A stretch of 5,438 nucleotides of DNA from CBDHHC01 sp050633205 (GTDB taxonomy: Bacteria > Pseudomonadota > Alphaproteobacteria > Rhizobiales > CBDHHC01). Within the stretch, counting starts at the first letter, position 1. Every line of letters begins with the position of its first letter. A model generated the notes under the pieces. The model had not been told where the DNA came from. It saw only the letters and a program-made list of their open reading frames with translations, and did no database searches. The stretch lies in the NCBI GenBank assembly GCA_050633205.1, contig JBOEGA010000100.1:1-5438 (forward strand), read 5' to 3'. This document shows, piece by piece, positions 1 through 5,438 of the stretch. The translations under genes were made by a program, and so were the position numbers.

Positions 1-209
1 GTCATTGCAGTTTTCATGTGTTCGCTATCCTTGAATTCAAGAATAACCAGCTTGTCAAAGGGCCAGTCGCCTATAAGAGTTTTGACGTTTTCATCAGAGA
101 CGTGAACTTTTACACCCAGCCTTCCAAGCACTGCCGGGGCTTTTGCTGCGTATTTTCTGTAACTCTCTTCGTTTGTAAATTTTATCTGTACTACGGAATA
201 TACGCTCAT
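1..209 (-). CDS. DUF1330-family protein, N-terminal part (3' end outside window)
   Basis: Reading leftward from an ATG at 209 there are 69 complete codons and no stop before the window edge, so the C-terminus (perhaps 30 residues, given the usual length of about 95-100) is missing. The protein begins MSVYSVVQIKFTNEESYRKY and continues with a GDWPFDKLVILEFKD stretch. Both match the DUF1330 pattern: an opening beta strand, a 'Y..Y' helix, then a 'GDW.....V.LEF' strand followed by a helix. DUF1330 proteins are small cytoplasmic proteins with a ferredoxin-like (dimeric alpha+beta barrel) fold and no settled function. The start is well supported by a strong Shine-Dalgarno GGGAGGGA seven or so bases upstream of the ATG. 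A near-consensus promoter lies 60-90 bp further upstream, so the gene is probably transcribed on its own despite having the same orientation as the binding-protein gene behind it. Family assignment is from pattern recognition, not a search. Confidence 0.8.
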   Translation of the reverse strand, partial: MSVYSVVQIKFTNEESYRKYAAKAPAVLGRLGVKVHVSDENVKTLIGDWPFDKLVILEFKDSEHMKTAM

Positions 210-269
210 TAAATCCCTCCCAGGAACAGTCTTTATCTGTTGGTAATATTTTCTGTTGTGTGGGCGAAG

Positions 270-297
270 TTTATAGACTGGCTATGATGGCTGTCAA
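270..297 (-). promoter_or_regulatory. Sigma70-type promoter of the DUF1330 gene
   Basis: On the minus strand, TTGACA (292-297) is followed after 16 bp by TATAAA (270-275). This matches the sigma70 consensus at 11 of 12 positions, with a spacer one base shorter than ideal. Transcription would begin near 263, giving a leader of about 54 nt before the ATG at 209, with the Shine-Dalgarno in the right place. This is the best promoter match in the window. It lies between the stop of the solute-binding-protein gene (351) and the DUF1330 start. Confidence 0.7.
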
Positions 298-350
298 TAA
301 ACCGGAAATTGCAGTGTCTCAGCTTTAAACCGGGAGGCGCTGCCTATTAT

Positions 351-1310
351 CTATTCAGGGGCTACTTCTATTATTTTAATGCCTAATTTTGACAGGTTAC
401 CAAGCTTTGCGGCCTGTGCCTGTTTTTTATTGATATAGAGAGACACTTTTTCAGGAGTAACTCTGTCCACTGAAATTTCGCCCGCGGGCGTACCTGAAAG
501 AATTTTGTTTGCGAGTTCAGCGGCAGCTTCTCCGCGTTCATGAAAATTTGCGGCAAGCGAAAGGGTGACACCTTTGCCAACATATTTGCTGATTGAACTG
601 ACAACCAGTAATGACGGGTCCAGAGACGAAAAATATTTATTTGATATTGAGAAGAATGAAGAGGTCGGCGTTATATATAACAGGTCCTGCTTATTACTCT
701 TCTGAATTGCTCTTCTGACCTGATTTTCGTAAAACTTTGGTGAGGCATCCGGAATTATTCTTAGCGGAACAATTGTTTTTCCTCTTTTCGCACCAAAGTT
801 CAATATTTTATCCAGTATCAGCTTACTTTGAACTTCCCGGGGGTCGTACCATACAGCAACGGACTTGAAGCGTTTTATTTTTGATAGCACATTAAATTGT
901 GTTTCAATATCAATTACGGCCTGAGCACCAGTGATATTGTTGCCAGGCCTCTCCATTGTTTCTACTATTTTTGATTGTTTGGGAGCACCGACGATATTGA
1001 AGATATGAGGGACTTTTTTGTTTATTACTGAACTGACCAACTTTGTGCAGGTTGTACCAAAAGAATAAACCAGATCATATTCTTTAAAGTTGGTTTCATT
1101 CAGGGTGTAGAACAGCCTGGTTTTTGAACGCCCGGCATCAATATATTTGAAAGTAACATCAGGATTAAGTTTTTTCAGCTTAGTAACAAAGCCCTTTTCA
1201 GCATCGGTTATTCCACGCCATGTCACAACCAGAACCCTGGCAGCCTGTAGCTCTGCAGTCTTCAATAATAAGAAAATAACAGCGAAAATGGCTATGACGT
1301 ATCGATACAC
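351..1310 (-). CDS. ABC_sub_bind-family (TrpX-like) periplasmic solute-binding protein
   Basis: This is a secreted protein of about 319 residues in the ABC transporter substrate-binding family often named ABC_sub_bind or TrpX/YtqA-like. It would bind a small ligand, possibly an amino acid, in the periplasm; the ligand cannot be told from sequence. Residues 1-23 form a signal peptide: YRY, a hydrophobic core (VIAIFAVIFLLL), then ELQA before ARVLVV. No lipobox cysteine is present, so it should be soluble. Family hallmarks are the SFGTTCT strand-loop (about 83-89), the NIVGAP...RPGNNITG segment (about 105-128, compare 'rPggNvTG') and the C-terminal GEAAAELANKILSGTPAGE...INKKQAQAAKLG. The longest frame starts at TTG 1334. 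I prefer the GTG at 1310 because it begins just before the signal peptide, with AAGG and GCAGG upstream. There is no ATG candidate. No permease or ATPase gene is adjacent, so this copy is an orphan. Family confidence is high; the exact start is uncertain. Confidence 0.85.
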   Translation of the reverse strand: MYRYVIAIFAVIFLLLKTAELQAARVLVVTWRGITDAEKGFVTKLKKLNPDVTFKYIDAGRSKTRLFYTLNETNFKEYDLVYSFGTTCTKLVSSVINKKVPHIFNIVGAPKQSKIVETMERPGNNITGAQAVIDIETQFNVLSKIKRFKSVAVWYDPREVQSKLILDKILNFGAKRGKTIVPLRIIPDASPKFYENQVRRAIQKSNKQDLLYITPTSSFFSISNKYFSSLDPSLLVVSSISKYVGKGVTLSLAANFHERGEAAAELANKILSGTPAGEISVDRVTPEKVSLYINKKQAQAAKLGNLSKLGIKIIEVAPE

Positions 1311-1366
1311 AGTCCTGCTTACCTTGTTACACAAACACTACGGGGCAATGTAACAGGCAAGTGTTT

Positions 1367-1387
1367 AAAAAATGCTGCCAAAGCACT
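1367..1387 (-). terminator. Probable weak intrinsic terminator after the 72-aa gene
   Basis: On the minus strand, AGTGCT (1382-1387) and AGCATT (1371-1376) form a six-pair stem with one G-U pair, closing a five-base loop. The stem runs straight into a T tract (1367-1372, partly inside the stem). It begins 8 bp after the stop codon of the 1395-1613 gene and precedes the solute-binding-protein gene, so it should largely uncouple the two. The stem is short, hence moderate confidence. Confidence 0.45.
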
Positions 1388-1394
1388 CTATTTA

Positions 1395-1613
1395 TTAAGC
1401 AATAACATATTGTTGAGGCGGAGCGCCTTCATATAGGGTATTTGACACCGGTTCAATTTTTCTGAGTGCCAAAAGCCGTTTGAAACGATATCTGGATATT
1501 TTGCTGTCGCTCGTAAGGAAAAGCCCGTGATCTATATCCAGCCCCAGATAACCGCATTTATTAATTTCTTCCAACGCCAAAGCGTCCTGATCAGTATAAT
1601 TCTTTACTTTCAT
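1395..1613 (-). CDS. Small hypothetical protein, 72 aa
   Basis: I do not recognise this protein. It starts at ATG 1613, which has only a weak GAG upstream, and ends in TAA at 1395. It has no signal peptide or membrane segment and is probably cytoplasmic. The N-terminal half (MKVKNYTDQDALALEEINKC) looks helical and acidic; the middle (YLGLDIDHGLFLTSD) looks like strand-turn-strand. The last third pairs a basic helix (RYRFKRLLALRKIEP) with a hydrophobic tail ending QQYVIA. A helix followed by a short hairpin is compatible with a half winged-helix DNA-binding fold, but that is inference from composition only. It lies 81 bp downstream of the P-loop kinase gene in the same orientation, so co-transcription is possible, and is followed by a terminator-like hairpin. 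The clean frame, its spacing and codon use like that of its neighbours argue that it is a real gene. Confidence 0.6.
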   Translation of the reverse strand: MKVKNYTDQDALALEEINKCGYLGLDIDHGLFLTSDSKISRYRFKRLLALRKIEPVSNTLYEGAPPQQYVIA

Positions 1614-1694
1614 AATCTAACTCAACAATATCGCCTGAAAATATTACTGTTGGGGCAACCTAACGACCAACTACAAACACTTCGTTAACGTGGC

Positions 1695-2180
1695 TTAGTG
1701 AATGGCAGTAAAGGAGGGAGAATTGATTTCATCTTCGTTCGGAGGCTCGAACTGTTCTTTGAGACAGTCAAAATTATCAAGGTTTTTCTTTGCTATCTGA
1801 CCTGATCTGGCCTTTAGCCTTTCGAGTAAAATATTGTCAGGTGTGTTTATATAAATATGTCTGAAATGAATATTCAGATCACTGGCCAGTTTTCTGGCCT
1901 GCTGCCGGGAGGAATAACTCCAAAAGCCAAAATCAAGAATGACGTTATTGCCATTTTTCAGCTCCTGTTGTGCGATGCACCAGAGCTTATCAACGGCAGA
2001 GCTGAAACACTCTTCCCAATTTTCCTCAAGCTCGCGAGCTGTAAAATTTTCTTCACAGAACTCATCAGCGTTAAGTCTTAGAGCTCCGGTTTCATGGGCA
2101 AGCTTTTTGGACCAGGTTGTTTTACCTGCACCTATAAAACCCTGAACTATTGTCAGAACCGATATTGATCTGCTTATCAT
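1695..2180 (-). CDS. P-loop ATPase/kinase, AAA_33 type
   Basis: This is a small cytoplasmic P-loop NTPase of 161 residues, resembling the AAA_33 group of predicted kinases related to nucleoside/polynucleotide kinases and zeta toxin. Visible motifs, numbered from the ATG at 2180, are Walker A GFIGAGKTT (14-22), an NADEF segment after strand 2 (37-41) where related kinases carry a substrate-binding or catalytic Asp, a Walker-B-like VILDFGFW (80-87), and an arginine-rich lid ERLKARS (120-126). The C-terminal FEPPNEDE (144-151) is also typical of this group. The phosphate acceptor is unknown; ATP or GTP binding and phosphotransfer are inferred from the family. The longest frame begins at TTG 2201. 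I chose the ATG at 2180 because the likely promoter would start transcripts near 2205, leaving the TTG almost no leader, and because GGAG sits just before this ATG, though unusually close. No recognisable antitoxin gene is adjacent. Confidence 0.8.
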   Translation of the reverse strand: MISRSISVLTIVQGFIGAGKTTWSKKLAHETGALRLNADEFCEENFTARELEENWEECFSSAVDKLWCIAQQELKNGNNVILDFGFWSYSSRQQARKLASDLNIHFRHIYINTPDNILLERLKARSGQIAKKNLDNFDCLKEQFEPPNEDEINSPSFTAIH

Positions 2181-2211
2181 GCTCCATTTTTCTATTTGCA
2201 AATGCGATATA

Positions 2212-2240
2212 ATAATAATTCAGGCATAATACTACCTCAA
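2212..2240 (-). promoter_or_regulatory. Probable sigma70 promoter of the P-loop kinase gene
   Basis: On the minus strand, TTGAGG (2235-2240) is followed after 17 bp by TATTAT (2212-2217), giving 4/6 and 5/6 matches with ideal spacing. Transcription would start near 2205, about 25 nt before the ATG at 2180. The region is AT-rich, so chance matches are more likely than usual and the call is tentative. Confidence 0.45.
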
Positions 2241-2349
2241 TGATATTATTTATCCAGCAATACTGCTCTCAAGTAAGACGAATGTACAAGACATCTGTTC
2301 TAAAAAAACACACTTTCCTGATGTCCCATACTCTCTCGTATGTTTTAAC

Positions 2350-2388
2350 GTAATTAAATCATACAATAATACCTATTGTAATTAAGTC
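2350..2388. promoter_or_regulatory. Inverted and direct repeat cluster upstream of the GMC gene (candidate operator)
   Basis: TACAATA (2362-2368) and TATTGTA (2374-2380) form a perfect 7-bp inverted repeat with a 5-bp spacer. It is flanked by an imperfect direct repeat, GTAATTAAATC (2350-2360) and GTAATTAAGTC (2378-2388), identical at 10 of 11 positions with a 28-bp period. TACAAT (2362-2367) is also a 5/6 match to a -10 box at a plausible distance from the ATG at 2403, but I see no good -35 at the right distance. The symmetry and position suggest a regulator-binding site overlapping the start of transcription. In the rest of the 2181-2402 divergent region I see the kinase promoter, a small CATAC/GTATG inverted repeat (2327-2342), and no credible gene. 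Confidence 0.45.
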
Positions 2389-2402
2389 GAGGGAGAGGCG
2401 AA
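2388..2402 (+). promoter_or_regulatory. Ribosome binding site of the GMC gene
   Basis: The purine-rich stretch GAGGGAGAGG lies four to eight bases before the ATG at 2403 and provides a strong Shine-Dalgarno match. It fixes this ATG as the start, which also places the twin-arginine motif at the usual distance from the N-terminus. Confidence 0.75.
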
Positions 2403-4136
2403 ATGTCTAAAAAAGATAACTTACGCAAAGCTCAGGACCTTCAGAGTAAATTTATTGAAGGGAAGCTGTCTCGTCGCCGTTTTTTAAAATCTGTTACTGC
2501 ATTAGGTTTGGTCGCATCTGCACCATATATATTATCTGCCGGACATGCAGAAGCTTCAGCCAAAGGGGATTATGATTATATTATCATTGGAGCCGGATCT
2601 GCTGGATGTGCAATTGCAGCGCGCCTTGGAGAGAATTCAGGTACGAAAGTTCTTGTGCTGGAAGCCGGGCCACCTGATACTGAACCACTTATTCATATGC
2701 CTGCAGGTTACCCTAACCTGCGTACAGGTAAACTGGACTGGAACTATGTTACAGTTCCGCAGAAAGATCTGAATAACAGGCAGATTCCTGTGCCACGCGG
2801 CAGGGTATATGGCGGATCTTCCTCGATAAATGCAATGATTTACCAGCGCGGAGCACCGGAGAATTATGATGACTGGGGTAAGGAAAATCCCGGCTGGAGT
2901 TACAAGGAAGTACTCCCCTATTTTATAAAATCCGAGAGTAATGAGCGTATTAAATCTGATCAACATGGCAAAGAGGGTCCTCTTAATGTTGCTGATGTTG
3001 CAGACAAGAATATCGTTATTAAAGCAATGCTTGATGGAGCTAAAGAGCAGGGGTACCCGCTCAATGATGACTTTAATGATGGCGACCAGAATGGCTTTGG
3101 CTGGTATCAGTTGACCCAGAAAGATGCCAAGCGCTTTTCCACGGCACTGGCTTACCTACACCCGGCGGTTGAAAAAGGTAATGTGGTTATACAGGGGGAA
3201 TCTGTCGTCCTGCGCCTTGTTTTTGATAAGAACAAATGTACAGGTGTTGTTTTTACTGCTGGAGGTAAAGAGCATACGATTTCAACCAAGGGAGAAATTA
3301 TTCTCAGTGGCGGGGCAATCGGTTCTCCCCAGATTCTGATGTTGTCAGGTGTCGGGCCAAAAGCGGATCTGGAAGCTTTGGGCATTCCTGTTGTGAAAGA
3401 TCTTCCAGGTGTTGGCCAGAACCTTCAGGAACATGCGATGGTTCCTGTCTCTCATGAATGCACCAAGCCCGTAACGCTTTCAACGGACCCAACCCCTAAT
3501 CCCGCACTTGCTGAACAGTTTAGTAAAGGAAAAGGCCTGCTGACTTCCAACCTTGCTGAAGGTGGTGGTTTCCTGAAAGTTAAAAAGGATGCTAAAGCGC
3601 CTGACCTGCAGTTTCACTTCAGTCCGGTCTATTTTATTAAAGAAGGCGCTGAAAATCCGAAAGGTTATGGCTTTACTATTTTACCGGGAATTGTCGGGAC
3701 GAAAAGTATAGGAACCGTCAAGCTGGTCTCCAAAAAACAGTCTGATAAACCTGCAATTGATCCGGCTATCGGCAAGGAGCAGCATGATATTGATGTTATG
3801 GTTGAAGGCATCAAAATCGCCCGTAAAATTCTGGCTTCATCAGCGATGGAAGAGTATCGCGGCAAGGAAGTTGTTCCGGGTGAAAATGTGAAGACCGACG
3901 AGCAGCTTCAGGAGTATGTCAGAAACTATGCGCATACTATTTACCACCCTGTAGGCACCTGCAAAATGGGTAAGGATAAAATGGCTGTGGTTGATGCCAG
4001 TCTGAAGGTTCATGGTATTGAGGGGCTACGTGTCGCTGACGCGTCTATCATGCCAACGATTATTAATGCAAATACAAATGCGCCGTCTATTATGATTGGT
4101 GAAAAATGTGCTGCTATGGTTATGGCCAAAGTCTAG
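2403..4136 (+). CDS. Tat-exported GMC-family FAD-dependent oxidoreductase (choline/alcohol dehydrogenase-like)
   Basis: This 577-residue flavoprotein of the glucose-methanol-choline family would oxidise an alcohol to the aldehyde, reducing FAD. Residues 1-51 are a Tat signal: SRRRFLK (23-29), a hydrophobic stretch (30-47) and an AEA cleavage site (49-51). The folded, FAD-loaded enzyme should therefore act in the periplasm and pass electrons to an unseen respiratory acceptor. The mature part opens with the dinucleotide-binding strand YDYIIIGAGSAG (57-68) and VLVLEAG (83-89). GMC signature 1 is at 133-149 (GRVYGGSSSIN...), with Tyr136 where Leu is usual. Signature 2 is GAIGSPQILMLSGVG (304-318). 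The catalytic His is H515 in YHPVGTCKMG and the partner Asn lies in NANTNAPSIM (555-564). The C-terminal VADASIMPT (544-552) is also typical. Length is normal for the family plus a signal. It is a single-gene unit: no betB, betI or cytochrome partner is visible. The substrate is unknown; 'choline dehydrogenase' would be an over-call. Confidence 0.92.
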   Translation: MSKKDNLRKAQDLQSKFIEGKLSRRRFLKSVTALGLVASAPYILSAGHAEASAKGDYDYIIIGAGSAGCAIAARLGENSGTKVLVLEAGPPDTEPLIHMPAGYPNLRTGKLDWNYVTVPQKDLNNRQIPVPRGRVYGGSSSINAMIYQRGAPENYDDWGKENPGWSYKEVLPYFIKSESNERIKSDQHGKEGPLNVADVADKNIVIKAMLDGAKEQGYPLNDDFNDGDQNGFGWYQLTQKDAKRFSTALAYLHPAVEKGNVVIQGESVVLRLVFDKNKCTGVVFTAGGKEHTISTKGEIILSGGAIGSPQILMLSGVGPKADLEALGIPVVKDLPGVGQNLQEHAMVPVSHECTKPVTLSTDPTPNPALAEQFSKGKGLLTSNLAEGGGFLKVKKDAKAPDLQFHFSPVYFIKEGAENPKGYGFTILPGIVGTKSIGTVKLVSKKQSDKPAIDPAIGKEQHDIDVMVEGIKIARKILASSAMEEYRGKEVVPGENVKTDEQLQEYVRNYAHTIYHPVGTCKMGKDKMAVVDASLKVHGIEGLRVADASIMPTIINANTNAPSIMIGEKCAAMVMAKV

Positions 4137-4144
4137 CAGAATAA

Positions 4145-4179
4145 AAAATACCCGGGCAGTGCAGTGATTGCTGCCCGGG
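4145..4179 (-). terminator. Strong intrinsic terminator of the YyaL-like gene
   Basis: A perfect 9-bp GC-rich inverted repeat, CCCGGGCAG (4151-4159) and CTGCCCGGG (4171-4179), closes an 11-base loop. Reading leftward the stem is followed immediately by TATTTTTTAT, so it terminates the minus-strand gene ending at 4246. On the plus strand the same stem is preceded by the A tract and has no T tract after it, so it would be at best a weak terminator or a 3'-end stabiliser for the GMC mRNA, which ends 14 bp upstream. Confidence 0.8.
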
Positions 4180-4188
4180 CAAGGAATA

Positions 4189-4220
4189 TGACATTCGTTA
4201 TGTAGGAGTAACGGATGTCA
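4189..4220. repeat. 12-bp inverted repeat in the convergent gap
   Basis: TGACATTCGTTA (4189-4200) and TAACGGATGTCA (4209-4220) pair over 12 positions around an 8-base loop. The one non-Watson-Crick position is a U-G pair in plus-strand RNA and an A-C mismatch in minus-strand RNA, so the hairpin is complete only in the rightward transcript. No T tract follows on either strand. It may shape the 3' end of the GMC mRNA or be a protein-binding site. Confidence 0.55.
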
Positions 4221-4245
4221 ACTTCCTAAAGTAAACGCTGCTGTT

Positions 4246-5438
4246 TTACTTTTTGACTGCCACTCTCAGTGACATCATTTTTGTTACCTGAGTATTGAGG
4301 TTTGCCGGGTCAAAAACCGGAAGTGAGCATACATTATTTGAGCAGGCGAAAGCTGCTGCTTTCTCCAGTTCAGGATATTTCACATCCGGGTTAATCATTG
4401 GACCTTCAGCTTTATCCCACCAGTCGATACGTTTGTAGGCTATTGGTAACTCACGGGCAGCCTTGTGTAGCTTCTGAGCCGCCGGATCTCCTTTTTTACC
4501 AACAATTGTTATGTGAGCTGGTTCGATTGACAGTTCGTCATCTGCCAGAACAATACCAATGAGAAAGCGGCGCATTTTTGTAACTTCCTCAGCCACAAGG
4601 TAACGCATGACGTGTTCTGCCTGATCACGGTACTCCTTACTGCCATGATAGCGGTTCAGGGTATTCAGAAATCTGGCAAGCTGTATGTTCTCTTCGATCT
4701 GAACCACCGGCTTTGCAAACACTCCGACATTACTGGATGAAACTGCAGAGGTGATGTACCCGCCAGCCTTGTTTTTGAAGGTCCTACCGATGAATGTCCC
4801 GGTATTTGCAGCGAGCTTCAGCCATTTTCTGTTGCCAGTTGCTCCATAAAGGTCGAGAGCGGCCTGCCCTACTGCAAGATTATCCCCGAGATATGGTCCG
4901 CCCTTGTCAGATGCTCCATGTCTGAACCCGCCGCCTTTTATTTGTCTGGCCTGAATAATCCAGTTCATGGCAGTTTCGGCTTCTGCAAGAATTTTAGGAT
5001 CACTCGTTACATTATACAGTGCAACCAGCCCGGTAATTACCCAGCCGTTTTCACGGGCATAGATATTCTTATCAATTCTGGGCATACCGAGCTTTTTTCG
5101 TTCTTCGGCATTTAATGCATAGAATTTTTTGCCATCTATTTCCGTATTAAGATCTGCATCCTGACTTGTGTAAAAAGCGCCCTTATTATCTTTCATAAGC
5201 GTTGTCAGATATCGGTAAATATTTTTTGCGGCATCAAGATATTTCTGATCGCCCCATAGAGAATATGCCTGCGTGTAGTGGCGCATATACTGGGACTGGT
5301 AGGACATGATTTTTTCGTAGTGCGGAGACTTCCAGTCCACCTTATCGGAATACTGATAAACGCCACCCCAGACGGGATCAAACAAATTCAGAGCAGCATC
5401 GAGGGTTTGTTTCGCCGGTCTTGCGAATTTATTATCAC
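4246..5438 (-). CDS. YyaL/DUF255-type thioredoxin-domain protein, C-terminal part (5' end outside window)
   Basis: The reading frame is open from the right edge to TAA at 4246, giving 396 visible residues. The TTG at 5385 is not a start: coding sequence (…FARPAKQTLDAALNL) continues upstream of it. The visible part is the alpha/alpha-barrel region of proteins with an N-terminal DUF255 thioredoxin-like domain (YyaL/spermatogenesis-associated protein 20 family, usually 600-700 residues). Landmarks in visible numbering are FDPVWGGVYQYSD (19-31), PHYEK (38-42), then FYTSQDADL followed by a GKKFYALN strand. Further on come NIYARENGWVITGL, corresponding to the family's 'D..NGlmI.aL' segment, DNLAVGQAALDLY, and near the end ACSNNVCSLPVFDP, matching the 'C.n..C..Pv.dp' tail. 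The thioredoxin domain with its possible redox motif lies outside the window, as does any signal peptide. Function is not established; the barrel resembles those of sugar-processing enzymes. The gene converges on the GMC gene and ends at a strong terminator. Confidence 0.88.
   Translation of the reverse strand, partial: DNKFARPAKQTLDAALNLFDPVWGGVYQYSDKVDWKSPHYEKIMSYQSQYMRHYTQAYSLWGDQKYLDAAKNIYRYLTTLMKDNKGAFYTSQDADLNTEIDGKKFYALNAEERKKLGMPRIDKNIYARENGWVITGLVALYNVTSDPKILAEAETAMNWIIQARQIKGGGFRHGASDKGGPYLGDNLAVGQAALDLYGATGNRKWLKLAANTGTFIGRTFKNKAGGYITSAVSSSNVGVFAKPVVQIEENIQLARFLNTLNRYHGSKEYRDQAEHVMRYLVAEEVTKMRRFLIGIVLADDELSIEPAHITIVGKKGDPAAQKLHKAARELPIAYKRIDWWDKAEGPMINPDVKYPELEKAAAFACSNNVCSLPVFDPANLNTQVTKMMSLRVAVKK

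Noticed and set aside
1395..2180. A zeta-type toxin-antitoxin module.
   Set aside because: The P-loop protein has the general kinase motifs, but the small gene is downstream and 81 bp away, without the overlap or antitoxin-like features expected. Nothing specific to zeta toxins is visible.
2282..2353. A 23-codon plus-strand reading frame in the divergent intergenic region, a possible leader peptide upstream of the GMC gene.
   Set aside because: It has no real Shine-Dalgarno and no run of regulatory codons, and it does not lead into an attenuator hairpin. In AT-rich DNA such a short frame is expected by chance.
2637..2966. A 109-codon minus-strand open frame, along with several other 60-77 codon frames opposite or overlapping the large genes.
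   Set aside because: They lie entirely within strongly supported genes in other frames, have low-complexity or unnatural composition and lack ribosome binding sites.
2403..4136. Naming the GMC gene betA (choline dehydrogenase).
   Set aside because: BetA has no Tat signal and usually sits with betB and betI. Family signatures alone do not fix the substrate.
5383..5385. A TTG that could serve as start of the YyaL-like gene inside the window.
   Set aside because: The frame stays open upstream to the window edge, with plausible protein sequence, and the barrel domain would be cut in the middle. The gene continues beyond 5438.
1..5438. CRISPR arrays, tRNA or rRNA genes, insertion-sequence ends, phage genes or attachment sites.
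   Set aside because: No periodic repeat-spacer pattern, tRNA-like cloverleaf, transposase frame or integrase was found on reading both strands.

Overview
The window reads as ordinary bacterial chromosome, most likely from a Gram-negative member of the Pseudomonadota (Proteobacteria). The signs are a Tat-exported GMC oxidoreductase with a perfect twin-arginine motif, a periplasmic binding protein of the ABC_sub_bind family, a DUF1330 protein, sigma70-like promoters and intrinsic terminators. The DNA is moderately AT-rich, roughly 40-45% GC by eye, with no abrupt change in composition. I cannot place the genus.

Layout from left to right. The 5' end of a DUF1330-family gene runs off the left edge (minus strand, from 209) behind a near-consensus promoter. 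Next come three minus-strand genes: a secreted ABC_sub_bind solute-binding protein (351-1310), a 72-residue protein of unknown function (1395-1613) and a small P-loop ATPase/kinase of the AAA_33 type (1695-2180). They are separated by 80-140 bp gaps, and one gap holds a terminator-like hairpin, so they look like separate or loosely coupled units rather than a tight operon. A 222-bp divergent intergenic region (2181-2402) follows, with a promoter for the kinase and a compact inverted/direct-repeat cluster just upstream of the one plus-strand gene. That gene (2403-4136) is a 577-residue Tat-dependent GMC flavoprotein dehydrogenase. It converges on the last gene (minus strand, 4246 to beyond 5438), the C-terminal part of a YyaL/DUF255-type thioredoxin-domain protein. 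The 109-bp convergent gap holds a strong intrinsic terminator for the leftward gene and a second inverted repeat.

I see no pathway that ties these genes together. The binding protein has no permease or ATPase beside it. The GMC enzyme has no aldehyde dehydrogenase, cytochrome or choline regulator beside it. There are no tRNA or rRNA genes, CRISPR arrays, insertion sequences or phage genes. I found no convincing undescribed multi-gene system. The points most worth a second look are the repeat cluster at the GMC promoter, the exported GMC enzyme with an altered family signature, the orphan binding protein, and the small unknown gene beside the P-loop kinase.
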